Assembly (NCBI GenBank): GCA_020852655.1 | Contig: JADZAI010000098.1 | Coordinates: forward strand, 32,498-96,497 | DNA length: 64,000 bases | Reading direction: 5' to 3' | Origin: Alphaproteobacteria bacterium | GTDB taxonomy: Bacteria > Pseudomonadota > Alphaproteobacteria > Micropepsales > Micropepsaceae | Shown: positions 62,499-64,000 of the stretch, piece after piece | How the letters are laid out: each line of letters opens with the position of its first letter | Position numbering within the stretch: position 1 is the stretch's first letter | Notes under the pieces: model-generated | The model's input: only the letters and a program-made list of their open reading frames with translations | The model's database searches: none | What the model was told of the DNA's origin: nothing | Made by a program: the position numbers and the translations under genes

Positions 62499-62514
62499 TT
62501 AGGGCTTCGTTAAC
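62499..62514. promoter_or_regulatory. Candidate CtrA-binding site upstream of rlpA
   Basis: TTAG-N7-TTAAC matches the CtrA consensus TTAA-N7-TTAAC at all but one base and lies 70-85 bases from the rlpA start codon. Two small hairpins (AGCCC/GGGCT and TTCGT/ACGAA) overlap it. CtrA is the alphaproteobacterial cell-cycle regulator and rlpA acts at division, so regulation is plausible; it is inferred from sequence only. Confidence 0.5.
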
Positions 62515-62573
62515 CACGAAAAACCGCCCGGCGTCAGGTGCGTTCGGCCTGTCCTTGGGCTAAGCCTCGGCCC

Positions 62574-63863
62574 ATGACCGCCCTCGCCCGCCGCCTTGCG
62601 CGCCTGATCCAGGCCAAGCCGATCACCGAAGCCGATTATGAGGCGGCGGCGCTGTTCACGCTGGATGCCGTCGCGAACGCGGTCGCGGGGGTGAACTCCG
62701 AACCGGGCGGCAAGCTGCTGGCGGCGCAGGCGGCGGGCACGCCGATCGGCCGGGCCTTCGTGATCGGCGCGCTGACGCATATTCACGAGACGGACGATCT
62801 GCACCGGGCCTCGGTGGTGCATCCGGGCTGTGTGGTGGTTCCGGCGGCCTGGGCGCTGGCCGAGCGGCGCGGCGCCTCGGGGCGCGAGACGCTGCGCGCG
62901 GTGCTCTGGGGCTTCGAGGCGGCCTGCCGGGTCGGCGCCAGCGTCGGGCCGGCGCACTACAAGGTGTGGCACAACACGGCGACCTGCGGCCCGTTCGGCG
63001 GGGCCGCGGCCGGCGCCGCGCTGCTCGGCCTCAGCGAGGACCAGTTCGCCTGGGCGCTCGGCAATGCGGGCACGCAGGCGAGCGGCCTCTGGGAGTTCAT
63101 GGCCTCCTCCGCCATGTCGAAGCATCTCCATGCCGGCCGGGCGGCCGAGGCCGGCCAGGTCGCGGCCGAGCTCGCGGCGCAGGATTTCACCGGGCCGGAG
63201 ACCATCCTCGAAGGCGAGAAAGGCTTCTACAGGGGCCTCTGCACCGACCCTCGCCCAGACGCCGTGACCGAGACGCCGGACGCGCCCTGGGCGCTGGTGC
63301 TGACCTCGATCAAGCCCTGGCCCTGCTGCCGCCACACGCATCCGGCGATCGACGCGGCGCTGGAGCTGCACGGCAAGATCGCCGGGCGGCCGATCGCCGA
63401 GGTGAAGGTCGAGGCCTATCGCGCGGCGCTGGACGTCTGCGACCGGGTGCGGCCGGAGACGGAGTATCAGGCGAAGTTCTCGCTCCAGCACTGCGTCGCG
63501 GTGGCGCTGCGCGAAGGCAAGGTGGACTTCGCCTCGTTCGGGCCGGAGGCGCGGGCACGGCAGGCGGAGCTTCGCCCGCGGGTGAGCCTCGCGGTCGCCG
63601 ATCCCTTCGCGAGCGCCTATCCGGTGAACTGGGGCTCGGCGGTCGAGATCACGCTCGCCGACGGCACGCTTCTCCGCGCCGCACGCCGCGACGCGAAGGG
63701 CGACCCCGAGGCGCCGCTGAGCCGCGCCGACATGATCGCCAAGGCCGACATGCTGATGAAGCTCGGCGGCCTCGGCGACCCGCGGCCGCTGATCGAAGCT
63801 GTGCTCGCGATGGCGCAGGAGGGCAGCACCCTACCCGCCCTGCTCCTCGGCCGCGTCCGCTAG
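62574..63863 (+). CDS. MmgE/PrpD-family protein
   Basis: A 429-residue protein related to 2-methylcitrate dehydratase and cis-aconitate decarboxylase. Family motifs include HIHETDDLHRASVVHPGC near residue 68, VGPAHYKVWHNTATCGPFGG, and WPCCRHTHPAID; the His residues of the catalytic region are retained. The exact substrate is not set by sequence; no prpB, prpC or acnD gene is adjacent, so a methylcitrate role is not supported. Start MTALARRLARLIQ is preferred over one 36 bases upstream. Lies next to a tRNA-Ser gene. Confidence 0.88.
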   Translation: MTALARRLARLIQAKPITEADYEAAALFTLDAVANAVAGVNSEPGGKLLAAQAAGTPIGRAFVIGALTHIHETDDLHRASVVHPGCVVVPAAWALAERRGASGRETLRAVLWGFEAACRVGASVGPAHYKVWHNTATCGPFGGAAAGAALLGLSEDQFAWALGNAGTQASGLWEFMASSAMSKHLHAGRAAEAGQVAAELAAQDFTGPETILEGEKGFYRGLCTDPRPDAVTETPDAPWALVLTSIKPWPCCRHTHPAIDAALELHGKIAGRPIAEVKVEAYRAALDVCDRVRPETEYQAKFSLQHCVAVALREGKVDFASFGPEARARQAELRPRVSLAVADPFASAYPVNWGSAVEITLADGTLLRAARRDAKGDPEAPLSRADMIAKADMLMKLGGLGDPRPLIEAVLAMAQEGSTLPALLLGRVR

Positions 63864-63910
63864 GCGCGCGTTGAACCGCTGCACCGATTGCCGTAAGCGC
63901 AGGACGCCGC

Positions 63911-64000
63911 GGATGGATGGCCGAGCGGTTTAAGGCACCGGTCTTGAAAACCGGCGTGGGTTCGCGCCCACCGTGAGTTCGAATCTCACTCCATCCGCCA
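63911..64000 (+). tRNA. tRNA-Ser (anticodon TGA)
   Basis: A complete 90-base tRNA with encoded CCA end. Acceptor stem GGATGGA (63911-63917) pairs with TCCATCC (63990-63996), the anticodon loop is TCTTGAAAA with anticodon TGA, and the long class II variable arm GTGGGTTCGCGCCCAC identifies serine. The T arm GTGAGTTCGAATCTCAC is normal. It reaches the window edge, so whether an element is integrated on the far side cannot be seen. Confidence 0.97.

Noticed and set aside
62493..62520. Intrinsic terminator between rlpA and the MmgE/PrpD gene
   Set aside because: The two small hairpins have no T tract and the genes are divergent, so termination is not needed there; the TTAG-N7-TTAA pattern explains the sequence better.
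62574..63863. Methylcitrate-cycle prpD
   Set aside because: No prpB, prpC or acnD neighbours, and MmgE/PrpD proteins have diverse substrates.
63911..64000. tRNA-Ser as the attachment site of a genomic island
   Set aside because: The gene is intact and ends at the window edge; no integrase or duplicated 3' end can be seen on the visible side.

Overview
The window is high-GC chromosomal DNA from an alphaproteobacterium. The clearest evidence is conserved gene order: lipA, a COQ10/RatA gene, cinA-pgpA-ispDF, dusB-ntrB-ntrC-ntrY-ntrX-dat-hfq-hflX-mazG; then mfd-sdhE near recG; then rlpA-dac-tmk-holB-tatD-MBL. NtrY/NtrX and the ispDF fusion are typical of the class. A candidate CtrA site and several TonB_C-domain proteins would fit a free-living, non-phototrophic lineage (for example Caulobacterales- or Micropepsaceae-like). 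The genus is a guess and is not proven here.

Layout. 1-16 kb is core: a partial acyl-activating enzyme, lipoyl synthase, a COQ10-like protein, isoprenoid and phospholipid genes (ispDF, pgpA, cinA), dusB, two nitrogen two-component systems, then the RNA-biology block dat-hfq-hflX, and mazG. 16-31 kb is accessory: an MFS carrier, a phytanoyl-CoA dioxygenase, unknown genes, a secreted three-TonB_C-domain protein, an AbrB-VapC toxin-antitoxin pair, a CoA transferase, a kinase-like phosphotransferase, an acyltransferase, an SDR, a DsbA-like protein and a response regulator. 31-39 kb holds mfd, sdhE and recG, with an SDR-GFA pair placed between them. 38.5-45.5 kb holds a phosphotransferase-DUF6285 pair, an ABC exporter, a HAD phosphatase, a thiolase and a Phd-VapC pair. 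45.7-51 kb is a surface-glycan cassette (methyltransferase, glycosyltransferase, UDP-glucuronate epimerase, galU) interrupted by an HMG-CoA-synthase-like protein fused to a zinc-ribbon/OB domain. 51-56 kb is a TonB-ExbB-ExbD energy-transduction locus with a second TonB and another secreted triple-TonB_C protein. 56-64 kb carries MBL, tatD, an LLM oxidoreductase, holB, tmk, a D,D-carboxypeptidase, rlpA, a MmgE/PrpD protein and tRNA-Ser(TGA) at the right edge.

How the genes work together. The ntr genes sense nitrogen status, and ntrX is co-directional with hfq and hflX. The tonB/exb genes power outer-membrane uptake. The thiolase, HMG-CoA-synthase-like protein, CoA transferase, PhyH and acyl-activating enzymes point to catabolism of branched or cyclic acyl-CoAs (inference). 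No prophage, insertion sequence or CRISPR array is visible. Intergenic spaces instead carry at least three families of REP-like inverted repeats, and the most unusual proteins are the two triple-TonB_C secreted proteins and the HMG-CoA-synthase-like fusion that appears to lack its catalytic residues.
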